DNA from: Xanthobacteraceae bacterium
GTDB taxonomy: Bacteria > Pseudomonadota > Alphaproteobacteria > Rhizobiales > Xanthobacteraceae
NCBI GenBank assembly: GCA_023954195.1
Contig: JAMLIK010000001.1
Span: 310,001-374,000, forward strand
Direction: 5' to 3'
Length of the DNA stretch: 64,000 nt
The notes under the pieces are model-generated. The model saw only the letters and a program-made list of their open reading frames with translations, was not told the DNA's origin and searched no databases. Of the stretch, positions 41,329-48,652 are shown piece by piece. The stretch's first letter is position 1; every line of letters begins with the position of its first letter. The position numbers and the translations under genes are program-made.

Positions 41329-42570
41329 TCAAGCTACCTTGATTTTGGCTGCTAAACTGGCGATCTCATAAGCGGCTTGGACCATGATTTCCTCAAGTTC
41401 ATCTCGCTTAGAAGATGGCACAAGAAAGCTGTCGTGGACCGGTAGCACGACGATGCCGCGCTTCAACATCAACAGTTGAACCGTCTCGGCTATCGCGCTG
41501 TCGATCGACATAAGACGCGCGCCAGCATCGCTATGAAAAAAGCGGGCAATCGGTCTATGCGCTCTTTTAATCGCGCCTATAACCGTGCTGGCCGTTCTGA
41601 ATGCCTCTTGCGAGCCGACGTCGTGTCCCACGTAGGTTATCGCCGGGTTGAACGCCGTTGCTGCACGAGCGGAAGGCAGATCCTGTGCGTTTATCAAGAT
41701 CAGTAGCGCCACCTTCACCAGATCGCGAGGCCATGGCAGAATCTCATATGGGTCAGAAGGCATGGGTGCGCCGATCTCAGCGTAAAGCAGCGCCGGGTGT
41801 AGCGCGCTGTAATCTAGCTCAACGACAGACTCACCGTTGATGGTAATTGCCTTCCGCGCTTCTTTCCTCATCGATTGCCACGCGCCTCCCATTGCGTAGA
41901 AGCGACCACCACGGCGGAAGTCTACGTTGAATATGCGGACCAGCGGTGCCGCAGCGTTGTCGGATATGTCGATGCTGGCGATGGCTTCGTTGATCCGCGC
42001 CAGCCGCCGCCGCATTCTATCGATTGCTTGGCTGTCTGAATAATCGATGTTCTCGTGATCGCTATTCCGCATGATGATCGTTTCACGCGGTGCAGCGATA
42101 ACAAGGCGGGGCTCGTTCTGAATGATCGCCCGGATTGGCTCGATCAAGGTGGGGCGCGCAATCGCCGCAGACTGCCAGCCGCGCGCACCAGGTGCAGCCT
42201 TCGCGTGGTCAATGAAGCCGCCAGCATCAAGCCTGTCGAATGCACCCGTCACAGCCCTATAGGTCATAAGCGGATGACGATAACGAACCGGCGTCGAATA
42301 GTGCTGCCAACGCCGCGAGTATGAGACGGGTCCATCGGTAGTCACCAGCGCAATCGCGATCGCCGCCATCGGCTTGTCGAAACCAAGCTCAAGGCGCAGC
42401 GGGTCGTAGAATCGTCGCAGATCCCAGCGGAAGCACAGAGCTTTTTGTGATTCACGAACTTGCGCGTGAAAGGCGTTTGTCGTATCCGTTTCAAACTCAT
42501 CGCCGCAACGCTGAGAATCTGAAACAGACCCGTCTTCCACGCCGGAGGGCGGGTTCTGTTTTTTTGTCAT
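41329..42570 (-). CDS. Putative replication protein with single-subunit-polymerase-like motifs
   Basis: This 413-residue protein of unrecognised family has a C-terminal half with three spaced motifs resembling polymerase motifs: VVELDYSALHPALLYAEIG (like motif A of family A/B polymerases), LPWPRDLVKVALLILINAQ (basic helix like motif B) and IVVLPVHDSFLVPSS (like motif C; the HDSF core matches T7-type RNA polymerase and is close to the HDE of family A DNA polymerases). The N-terminal half is probably template- or DNA-binding. It starts 4 bp after the TOPRIM-like gene and sits in the replication position of the element, so a dedicated replicative polymerase or primase is the working idea. Confidence 0.5.
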   Translation of the reverse strand: MTKKQNPPSGVEDGSVSDSQRCGDEFETDTTNAFHAQVRESQKALCFRWDLRRFYDPLRLELGFDKPMAAIAIALVTTDGPVSYSRRWQHYSTPVRYRHPLMTYRAVTGAFDRLDAGGFIDHAKAAPGARGWQSAAIARPTLIEPIRAIIQNEPRLVIAAPRETIIMRNSDHENIDYSDSQAIDRMRRRLARINEAIASIDISDNAAAPLVRIFNVDFRRGGRFYAMGGAWQSMRKEARKAITINGESVVELDYSALHPALLYAEIGAPMPSDPYEILPWPRDLVKVALLILINAQDLPSARAATAFNPAITYVGHDVGSQEAFRTASTVIGAIKRAHRPIARFFHSDAGARLMSIDSAIAETVQLLMLKRGIVVLPVHDSFLVPSSKRDELEEIMVQAAYEIASLAAKIKVA

Positions 42571-42574
42571 GCTG

Positions 42575-43594
42575 CTATGCTGCGCCTCCCGCCATCTCGT
42601 CGGCGAGGATCCTGACGACTTCCATCCGGACTTCTTCCTGAGCGAAGTCGAGCTTCAGGCGATATTCTCGAATAGCATCGACATTGACGTACTTCATGAT
42701 CGCGTTGCGGCAGAGTGCCCGACCGGCATCCGGCGCAATGACGAGCGCGTTAGCTTCGACCTTCCGGATACCGAATTGCTGGATGTACCGCTGCACGTAG
42801 GGCTTACTGTGGTCGTCGTGCTTTGGATTAGCGAGGTCTTCACCGGACCCCGTAATTAGATTCTCGACCCAGGTTAGATTGTGGGCTTCGATGAAATCGG
42901 GGTTCAAGCCGAACCTGTCGATGACAAGGTTGTCCGGCGACCATCCAACCGCGTGCGATAGGTCGTTCATGTTCGAACGCATGAATTCGCTGATGTTTAA
43001 TCCGGCCGGATCGTGGTCGCCGCAATACAACAGGACTGGCACCAGTCCTTTCATCTCCGCGTCTTTGAACCTCTCCATCATCGCGGCGCGGCTGTTGATG
43101 TCCGACCATCCCTTGGCGTTAGCAATCGGGATGTTGAACTCGCGACAGATCGGTTCGAACAAGCTGCGGAGGTCGATCTTTTCGACCATCATTTGAACGT
43201 AGAACGTTTGGTTATCCCACAACGAGATGTGGTGATAATTGAGATGCGCTTCCTTGATCTGCTCGACGATTAGCCACGCTTCGTAGGACGTGCTGTGACG
43301 GTCGATCCATTCGACACCGCTGAAAGCACGGCTGTCATCGACGGCGCAGATATCGATCGGCAGTTCGCCCGACTTCCGGCGATCGTTGATGAACCTCTGG
43401 CAAGCGTCGAATTCAGCTTTGGTGATTAGCCCCCGATTCTCGAAGATGTAGCCCCAGCCGCGAGCCGAAACCTTAAAATCCAATGTTGAAGAGATTTGAA
43501 GGATCGTGTCGCAGAACTCGCGCTTCTCTGCTTCAAACTTGGCGATGGCAGCAGCACTTTGCTTGCCGCGTTTACGGCGCGGGAGGATGCTCAT
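42575..43594 (-). CDS. TOPRIM-domain protein resembling Spo11/TopoVI-A
   Basis: This 339-residue protein reads KVSARGWGYIFENRGLITKAEFDACQRFINDRRKSGELPIDICAVDDSR (winged-helix-like), then LLYCGDHDPAGLNISEFMRSNM, which has the acidic D-x-D-x-x-G of a TOPRIM metal site, and a region WEDL-like near GSGEDLANPKHDDHSKPYVQRYI. This layout resembles topoisomerase VI A/Spo11-like proteins found in phages. A catalytic Tyr is not assigned with confidence. Possible role: DNA nicking or replication start. Its start overlaps the previous gene by four bases. Confidence 0.6.
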   Translation of the reverse strand: MSILPRRKRGKQSAAAIAKFEAEKREFCDTILQISSTLDFKVSARGWGYIFENRGLITKAEFDACQRFINDRRKSGELPIDICAVDDSRAFSGVEWIDRHSTSYEAWLIVEQIKEAHLNYHHISLWDNQTFYVQMMVEKIDLRSLFEPICREFNIPIANAKGWSDINSRAAMMERFKDAEMKGLVPVLLYCGDHDPAGLNISEFMRSNMNDLSHAVGWSPDNLVIDRFGLNPDFIEAHNLTWVENLITGSGEDLANPKHDDHSKPYVQRYIQQFGIRKVEANALVIAPDAGRALCRNAIMKYVNVDAIREYRLKLDFAQEEVRMEVVRILADEMAGGAA

Positions 43595-44028
43595 TGCGCA
43601 CCCCCGTCTTTGTGGGTGGGCGCTTCAGCGTCGGCGGCTACCTGACTACCTACCGACAATTTAAACGCATGGGCGTCGCTATGCCGGGTAAAAGAATCCC
43701 ATCGCGAGCGGTACGTTTCGAGCCGGGGTCCGCTGGTTTCGGTTTCCCTGACTGTAAGTCCGGCAGCCTTGCCTACGGTGGACCGCAGAGCGTCGATGCT
43801 GCTCCCAGCGTGACGCATCACGATCAGCGTCTCAGGCGGGGTTCCCTCAGAAAGCAGGACGCGGGCGGCAGGAAGGAACGGCTCGCGCGCGGATGCGATG
43901 ACGACGCGGTCGCCGATGGATGCTGAATAGCGTCCCGGCTTGCTCGGGAGCGGGTGGACGATGACGATGATCGGGGCGAGTTTGGAGACCCCGCTGACAA
44001 CGCCAGCGGGCGGTTTGATGTTTTCCAT
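43591..44028 (-). CDS. Hypothetical protein between alpA and the TOPRIM gene
   Basis: This 145-residue protein reads IIVIVHPLPSKPGRYSASIGDRVVIASAREPFLPAARVLLSEGTPPETLIVMRHAGSSIDALRSTVGKAAGLTV. The sequence gives no firm domain. ATG 44028 with AAGGGG upstream is preferred to the longer frame that overlaps alpA. Four-base overlap with the following gene shows operon membership. A role in early element functions (replication or derepression) is inferred from position only. Confidence 0.7.
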   Translation of the reverse strand: MENIKPPAGVVSGVSKLAPIIVIVHPLPSKPGRYSASIGDRVVIASAREPFLPAARVLLSEGTPPETLIVMRHAGSSIDALRSTVGKAAGLTVRETETSGPRLETYRSRWDSFTRHSDAHAFKLSVGSQVAADAEAPTHKDGGAQ

Positions 44029-44039
44029 GGTGGCACCCC

Positions 44040-44351
44040 TTAGCTCTGAGGTGCCGAAGTGGTGGATTTTGTCTTGTGAGTCGCCGCGAACCCTTCCGGG
44101 TCGCTCAACCAACGCTCAACGTCAGCGCGACGCCAAGCGATGACTTTCGTTCCGAGGTGAATGCGCTTCGGAAACTGGCCGTTGGCTTCCTGCCGCCTGC
44201 GGGTGCTGCCGCTAACAGGATGCAGAGTGGCGAGGTCTTCCTCAAAGTACCAGGGTGATGCAGTGACGACGCCCGACGCTTGAGATGCGACTTGAGCTTT
44301 GTTATTGGCCTTTTCGGCAAGTGCGGTAGCCATGGACTCTACTTGAATCAT
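44040..44351 (-). CDS. AlpA-family DNA-binding regulator
   Basis: In this 103-residue protein the central part STRRRQEANGQFPKRIHLGTKVIAWRRADVERWLSDPEG is the AlpA signature (R-x-x-x-x-x-G-x-F-P-x-x-x-x-L-x-x-x-x-x-x-W-x-x-x-x-V-x-x-W). AlpA proteins activate integrase/excision genes in P4-type satellites and PICIs and can bind att DNA. It is encoded 128 bp downstream of the integrase on the same strand, with AAGG six bases before the ATG at 44351. Confidence 0.88.
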   Translation of the reverse strand: MIQVESMATALAEKANNKAQVASQASGVVTASPWYFEEDLATLHPVSGSTRRRQEANGQFPKRIHLGTKVIAWRRADVERWLSDPEGFAATHKTKSTTSAPQS

Positions 44352-44479
44352 CTAGACCTTTGCTTATCAGTTGACGTTCTTTCCTTCCCCACGCTTCCTG
44401 ATATGGCCATTCGGCTTCGTCTGTGAAGCCTCTTTCGTCAATTATCAATGAAAACATAAATATGGCGAACTCGCCGCAA

Positions 44480-45691
44480 TTAGTTCGCGACGTATTCGCA
44501 CCAATCCTGCATCAGCTTCCGACGCTTTTCTAAAGCGACACCGCGACGATAGGCGCGCTCGGATTCATCACCGACGAGGTGCGATAGCGCAGCCTCTGCG
44601 ACTTCTCGCTGATGCGAGGTCATGTCACCGGCCCAATCTCGGAAGGACGAGCGGAATCCGTGCGGGGTTATATCGCCACGTCCTGCGCGCTTGCAGGAAG
44701 CCTTGAGAGAGGCGTCCGAAAGCGTGGCACCTTTTTTCACGCCGGGAAAGATAAGCTCGTTCTGGCGTTTCCCCGCGATGCTGGCGGCCAGTTCTAGGAT
44801 TTCCATGCAGCGGTCGGTGAGGGGGACGCTATGGTCCCTATCTTCCTTCATTCTAACAGCAGGGACGTTCCAGACCTTTTCGACTCTGTCGATTTCCGCC
44901 CACAGAGCACCGCGCGCCTCGCCGGAACGAGCGGCTGTCAGGACCGCCCATTCAAGACAGAGGTTCGACATGCTGACGTTGGCTCTAATCTTGGCAAGGA
45001 AGGCCGGGACTTCCTTGTAAGACATAGCCGCATGATGACCGCGTTCCGACTTTTTCCGCGCCGATAGCAGGCTATCCAGATTCCCCTTCCAGGCGGCCGG
45101 GTTCTCGCCCTGACGGAGTTTCCGAGCCTTGGCGGCGTCTAAAACCTTTTCGATGCGTCCGCGCAGCCTAGAGGCCGTTTCCGGCTTTTCGTCCCAAATG
45201 GGATTCAGCACCGCCAAGATGTGGTCAACGGTTACATGATTGACGGCAATCGGACGGAGGCTTTTGCAATAATCGAACTCGCTGGCGTTCCCGTTAGGGT
45301 CCGTACCAAGCAGGGTTGAGAACCATTGTGCTGCATGTTTCTCGTTCTTCCATCCCGGTTGCAGCGCCGTGATGAGGTCTCGGGCAGCATCCCCAAATGT
45401 CACGGTGCCGCGCTCAGCGCGTTTCTGCTCAAGCGGGCTGATGCCTTGTCCCAAGAGGGCACGGGACGCCGTGGCCTTCTCGCGCGCTACCTTGAGCGTC
45501 ACGGCGGGCCATGGGCCGATACCCATCTCGATTTGGCGACCGCGCCAGCGATAAAGAAAAACCCACCGCACCGAAGAGCAGTCCGGGTTAACGGCGAAGT
45601 ACAGATTGCCGCCGTCAGCATGGCGTCCCGGCATTCGCGCCAGCCGTTTCAGGGTCTGATGTTCGAGCTTGTGAAGCTGCCTGCCAGCCAT
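44480..45691 (-). CDS. int: Tyrosine integrase, P4 type
   Basis: This 403-residue site-specific recombinase has an N-terminal DUF4102-type arm-binding domain (NLYFAVNPDCSSVRWVFLYRWRGRQIEMGIG), a core-binding domain, and a catalytic domain with Arg in TAARSGEARGALW, the H-x-x-R box HGFRSSFRDWAGD, a further His in AALSHLVGDES and the nucleophile Tyr in ERAYRRG. It is encoded at the right end, reading inwards, with three TACCCTAGC repeats starting 16 bp before its ATG, so integrase binding could also control its own expression. Confidence 0.94.
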   Translation of the reverse strand: MAGRQLHKLEHQTLKRLARMPGRHADGGNLYFAVNPDCSSVRWVFLYRWRGRQIEMGIGPWPAVTLKVAREKATASRALLGQGISPLEQKRAERGTVTFGDAARDLITALQPGWKNEKHAAQWFSTLLGTDPNGNASEFDYCKSLRPIAVNHVTVDHILAVLNPIWDEKPETASRLRGRIEKVLDAAKARKLRQGENPAAWKGNLDSLLSARKKSERGHHAAMSYKEVPAFLAKIRANVSMSNLCLEWAVLTAARSGEARGALWAEIDRVEKVWNVPAVRMKEDRDHSVPLTDRCMEILELAASIAGKRQNELIFPGVKKGATLSDASLKASCKRAGRGDITPHGFRSSFRDWAGDMTSHQREVAEAALSHLVGDESERAYRRGVALEKRRKLMQDWCEYVAN

Positions 45692-45706
45692 CAGGTATCC
45701 AGTCTC

Positions 45707-45738
45707 TACCCTAGCATTTACCCTAGCATTACCCTAGC
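45707..45738 (+). repeat. Right arm-type repeats, candidate integrase sites
   Basis: TACCCTAGC occurs at 45707-45715, 45719-45727 and 45730-45738, with 12- and 11-bp spacing, 154 bp inside attR and just upstream of int. Two near-identical copies in the same orientation lie 52 bp inside attL. Confidence 0.65.
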
Positions 45739-46083
45739 GGCTGGCTGGTATCAACTGGAATGGACTGACATCAAGAGAAAACCTAGACGGCGACTGAAAT
45801 TGCAAAAACCATTGATAGACGCTGGTTTCTTTGCTCGTTTCGGAATGAACTGAATGCGTCTGATTTTTTCTGAAAACGTGGATATGACGGACACCCCTTC
45901 CGCCACCACTGCCGTTCCACCCATGGGTCAGCGTCGCCACGCGGGTATTTGCCGGATGCTGAGCAATATGGTGCCGCCTGGAAGCGGTCGCGCGGTGGTC
46001 GCCATGCAATCGCACGGGATTTCGACACAGAGTCCGTCCAGTAATGTGTGACGTCGCATCTCACGATCACGAAGGGAGCCATC
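45739..46083. other. Right end of the element and adjacent chromosomal spacer
   Basis: No gene is seen. 45739-45891 is the terminal, gene-free part of the element; from 45909 the sequence is chromosomal, leading to the ribosome binding site (AGGGAG) of the deacylase gene. Confidence 0.6.
45892..45908 (+). repeat. attR core
   Basis: A second perfect copy of CACCCCTTCCGCCACCA, identical to the tRNA-Ser 3' end at 29985-30001. It is not followed by tRNA sequence; it marks the right boundary of the element. Confidence 0.93.
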
Positions 46084-47283
46084 ATGTCGGACAAGGCCAC
46101 GGACCATCTTCATCGGCGTGACTTCGTGATCGCATCCCTGGCGGCCGCGGGCGCATCGGCGGCCGTTCTTGCCGGAGCCGGCCCCGCCGCCGCGCAGGCG
46201 CCGGCCGCGACCTCCGCTGGAGCGGGATCCGGAACGGTCTATACCGGCGACACGATCCGGAGAAAAAAAGTCGTCAGCCGGCTCGACGTTAGCGACCTCG
46301 CGGCCGGGCAGAGGCATCACCTGTATTTCCAGGGCGTGGAGATGCCCACCGGACAGCATTGGTACGTGTCCGTGACGGTCGCCAGGGGCGCCAAGCCCGG
46401 CAAGCGCGTGGTGCTGACCAGCGGCGTGCATGGCGATGAAATGAGTTCCATCCATACGGTCCAGACCGTGATGAACGGGCTCGATCCGGCGCAAATGTCG
46501 GGCACGGTGATGGCGGTGACCGACATATCCCGCCCGGCCCTGGAAAGCATGCAGCGCCGCTGGCCCGATCAGGGCCGCGGCATCGATCTGGTCGACATGA
46601 ACCGGGAATGGCCGGGCCGCGAGAACGGCCTCAGCGCCGCGAGCCGTCATGCCTGGCTGCTGTTCAACCGGCTGCTGCGGCCCAATGCCGATGCCGCGAT
46701 CGATTTCCATACCGGAACCACCGGCTTCGCCGTCAGCGCCTTCAATATCGGCGAGACCAAGAGGCCGGATGTCAAGGCGATGCTCGATCTCTATCCCGTC
46801 GGCCATATCTTCAATATGCCGAAAGCCGCCTACCCCACCGTCCTGCATAACGCCTACGTCGACGCCGGCATCCCGGCCTTCACACCGGAGGTCGGCGCCG
46901 CGCGCGTCCTCGAACCCGACATCATCGCGCTGTTCGTGGAAGGCACGATCAACGTGCTCAAGCATCACGGCATCATCGCCGGACCGATGGGCCGCACCGG
47001 AAAGGATGTGAGAGTCTTCGTCGGCAACAGCGGCTTCCCGGTCCTCGCCACCGAAGGCGGAATCGTCGAGTATTTCGTCAAGCTCAACGACAAGGTCGAG
47101 CCTGGACAGAAGCTGGCCATTCAGCGCGACAGTTTTGGCGAAGTGGTCGCGCAGTATAGCAGCGCGGTCGCCGGCGAGGTGATGGGGCTGCGCAGCGACG
47201 CCATGGCCGAGCCCGGCAACCCTCTGGTCATGGTCCTGTTTGACAAGACCACGCCGGGCGGCGTCGAAGTCTATCCCGAATAG
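46084..47283 (+). CDS. Exported succinylglutamate desuccinylase/aspartoacylase family protein
   Basis: This 399-residue protein has an N-terminal twin-arginine signal (HRRDFVIASLAAAGASAAV, cleavage after AAAQA). The mature part is an M14-like zinc carboxypeptidase fold of the AstE/AspA type: zinc ligands in SGVHGDEMSS and IDFHTGTTG, the conserved DMNREWPGR loop, and a beta-rich C-terminal domain. It probably cleaves an N-acyl amino acid or a related amide in the periplasm. ATG 46084 with AGGGAG upstream is preferred over a start at 46048. It is the first chromosomal gene right of the element. Confidence 0.87.
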   Translation: MSDKATDHLHRRDFVIASLAAAGASAAVLAGAGPAAAQAPAATSAGAGSGTVYTGDTIRRKKVVSRLDVSDLAAGQRHHLYFQGVEMPTGQHWYVSVTVARGAKPGKRVVLTSGVHGDEMSSIHTVQTVMNGLDPAQMSGTVMAVTDISRPALESMQRRWPDQGRGIDLVDMNREWPGRENGLSAASRHAWLLFNRLLRPNADAAIDFHTGTTGFAVSAFNIGETKRPDVKAMLDLYPVGHIFNMPKAAYPTVLHNAYVDAGIPAFTPEVGAARVLEPDIIALFVEGTINVLKHHGIIAGPMGRTGKDVRVFVGNSGFPVLATEGGIVEYFVKLNDKVEPGQKLAIQRDSFGEVVAQYSSAVAGEVMGLRSDAMAEPGNPLVMVLFDKTTPGGVEVYPE

Positions 47284-47308
47284 GCTCGCTCCCGTGCGCG
47301 GTCGCGGA

Positions 47309-48271
47309 TCAGGACGTCCCCGTCAGCTTCGCCAGCGTTGAGCGTGACGGAGCGAAGAAGGTGGTGCCGGTGTGCGCCGTGGAGAAATCGAGCAGCTTGT
47401 CGTAGGCGCCCTTCGGATCGCCGACGAACATCCGCTCCAGCATCTTCTCGATCACCCAGAGCCGTCGCGAATAGCCGATGAAATAGGTGCCGAACTCGCG
47501 CCGCCCCGGACTGCCGAACGGCATGTTGTCACGCAGGATATCATGCTCGACGCCTTGCGCGTCGACGATGGTCGCCAGGTTCTTGTGCGACTTCTGGTTC
47601 GGCGTCGGGTCGTCGAGTTCGATGTTGTCGAGCTTGGTGCGGCCCAGGATCGTCTCCTGTTGTTCGGCGCTCAAAGCCTTCCATGCCGGCAGGTCATGCA
47701 GATATTTCTGGGTCACCACATAGCTGCCGCCGGCGAAGGCGGGATCCTCGTCGCCGACCAGCGCCGATTCCGGAATATCCCGCCCCACCGGGTTCGCGGT
47801 GCCGTCGACAAAGCCGAGCAGATCCCGCGCGTCGAAGTAACGGAAGCCGGTGGTCTCGTCAATGACGCGCGCTGCGTCGCCGAGCGCGTCGAGCAGCAGT
47901 CTCTCGAACTCGAAGCAGAGATCGGCGCGCTCGGCCCGGATGTGGAACAAAAGGTCGCCCGGCGTCGCGACGGCCTTGTGCCTGCCGCCGTCGATCGGCG
48001 CGAAGGGTTTCAGTTCAGCCGGCCGGCTCGACGGATCGAGCCTGTCCCACAGCGCCGACCCGATCGCCGCGATGCACGACAGCCGCCCCTCCAGATCGCG
48101 GAAGCCGACGGTCTTGATTAGGTCGTCGAGCCCGGCGAGCGCCGCGCGGACGCGGTCGATCGCCTCGTCGCCATCGACAATCTCGGCGACCAGGAAGATG
48201 GCGGCGCGTGAAAGCGGAGCTTCAATGCTTTGGGCGTCGATTGGCACCCGGTCCCACGTCTGTCCTGCCAC
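47309..48271 (-). CDS. DyP-type heme peroxidase
   Basis: This 320-residue dye-decolourising peroxidase has the GxxDG motif as FVDGTANPVGRD, a putative proximal His in the QKSHKNL region, the distal Arg/Asp around RREFGTYFIGYSR, and family beta-barrel strands. The start is taken as GTG 48271, which has GGAGGGG directly upstream; the frame extends to ATG 48445, but those 58 extra residues have no family counterpart. No signal peptide is evident in the short form. It converges on the deacylase gene with 25 bp between stops. Confidence 0.88.
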   Translation of the reverse strand: MAGQTWDRVPIDAQSIEAPLSRAAIFLVAEIVDGDEAIDRVRAALAGLDDLIKTVGFRDLEGRLSCIAAIGSALWDRLDPSSRPAELKPFAPIDGGRHKAVATPGDLLFHIRAERADLCFEFERLLLDALGDAARVIDETTGFRYFDARDLLGFVDGTANPVGRDIPESALVGDEDPAFAGGSYVVTQKYLHDLPAWKALSAEQQETILGRTKLDNIELDDPTPNQKSHKNLATIVDAQGVEHDILRDNMPFGSPGRREFGTYFIGYSRRLWVIEKMLERMFVGDPKGAYDKLLDFSTAHTGTTFFAPSRSTLAKLTGTS

Positions 48272-48652
48272 GTCCCCTCCGCTGCCGTGAAGCGCCGCCG
48301 CCGCGCCGTCCGCCTCAGCGCTTCTATACCGGGACGCCGATGATCGCCAGACGCCCCAGTTGCCCGCTCCCGCATCGATGTAAGCGCATGAAAGGTCAGC
48401 GTTTACGGAATAGGAGAGGATTTTTGCCGCCGGGACCGACGCCATTTCGGCATAAATCCCTAATTTGCATTGACTTTGGCCATTTCGCCCCTATTTTCGG
48501 CCTTGATGCGGCCCGGTATCGAAGCGCGATATCTTGGTAAGCCGCCCGATCGCATCATATCCGATCCCCGTGCAGATTTGCGTGCCGCTCCGGGGTTGAG
48601 CGCGGTCAGTCCTTATCCGAGAACCCAAGCGGCGGTTTCGACCAGAGGCTCA
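48272..48652. other. 381-bp divergent intergenic region upstream of DyP and rhlE
   Basis: I see no additional gene. It should contain the divergent promoters and the rhlE 5' untranslated region. Open frames here are extensions of the flanking genes. Confidence 0.5.

Larger units (their letters stand above)
29985..45908. mobile_element. Integrated tailless-capsid phage satellite (cf-PICI-like), about 15.9 kb
   Basis: The element is bounded by a perfect 17-bp direct repeat, one copy being the 3' end of the tRNA-Ser gene. In order from the right it contains integrase, an AlpA-like regulator, a hypothetical protein, a TOPRIM-like protein, a polymerase-like protein, a sigma-like protein, two small genes, portal, prohead protease, major capsid, connector, HNH, TerS, TerL, two hypotheticals and a joining-protein candidate, then three opposite-strand genes, a small minus gene and a palindrome array. 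It has no tail tube, tape measure, tail fibre, holin or endolysin. Base composition is visibly less GC-rich than the flanks. A prophage that lost its tail module is the alternative; the compact order and the P4-type integrase/AlpA pair favour a satellite. Confidence 0.85.

Noticed and set aside
45326-45853. Plus-strand frame overlapping the integrase gene
   Set aside because: It is antisense to the intact integrase and has no family features.
29985-45908. Complete prophage or gene transfer agent
   Set aside because: No tail, baseplate, tape-measure or lysis genes are present, and a site-specific integrase with att duplication argues against a gene transfer agent.
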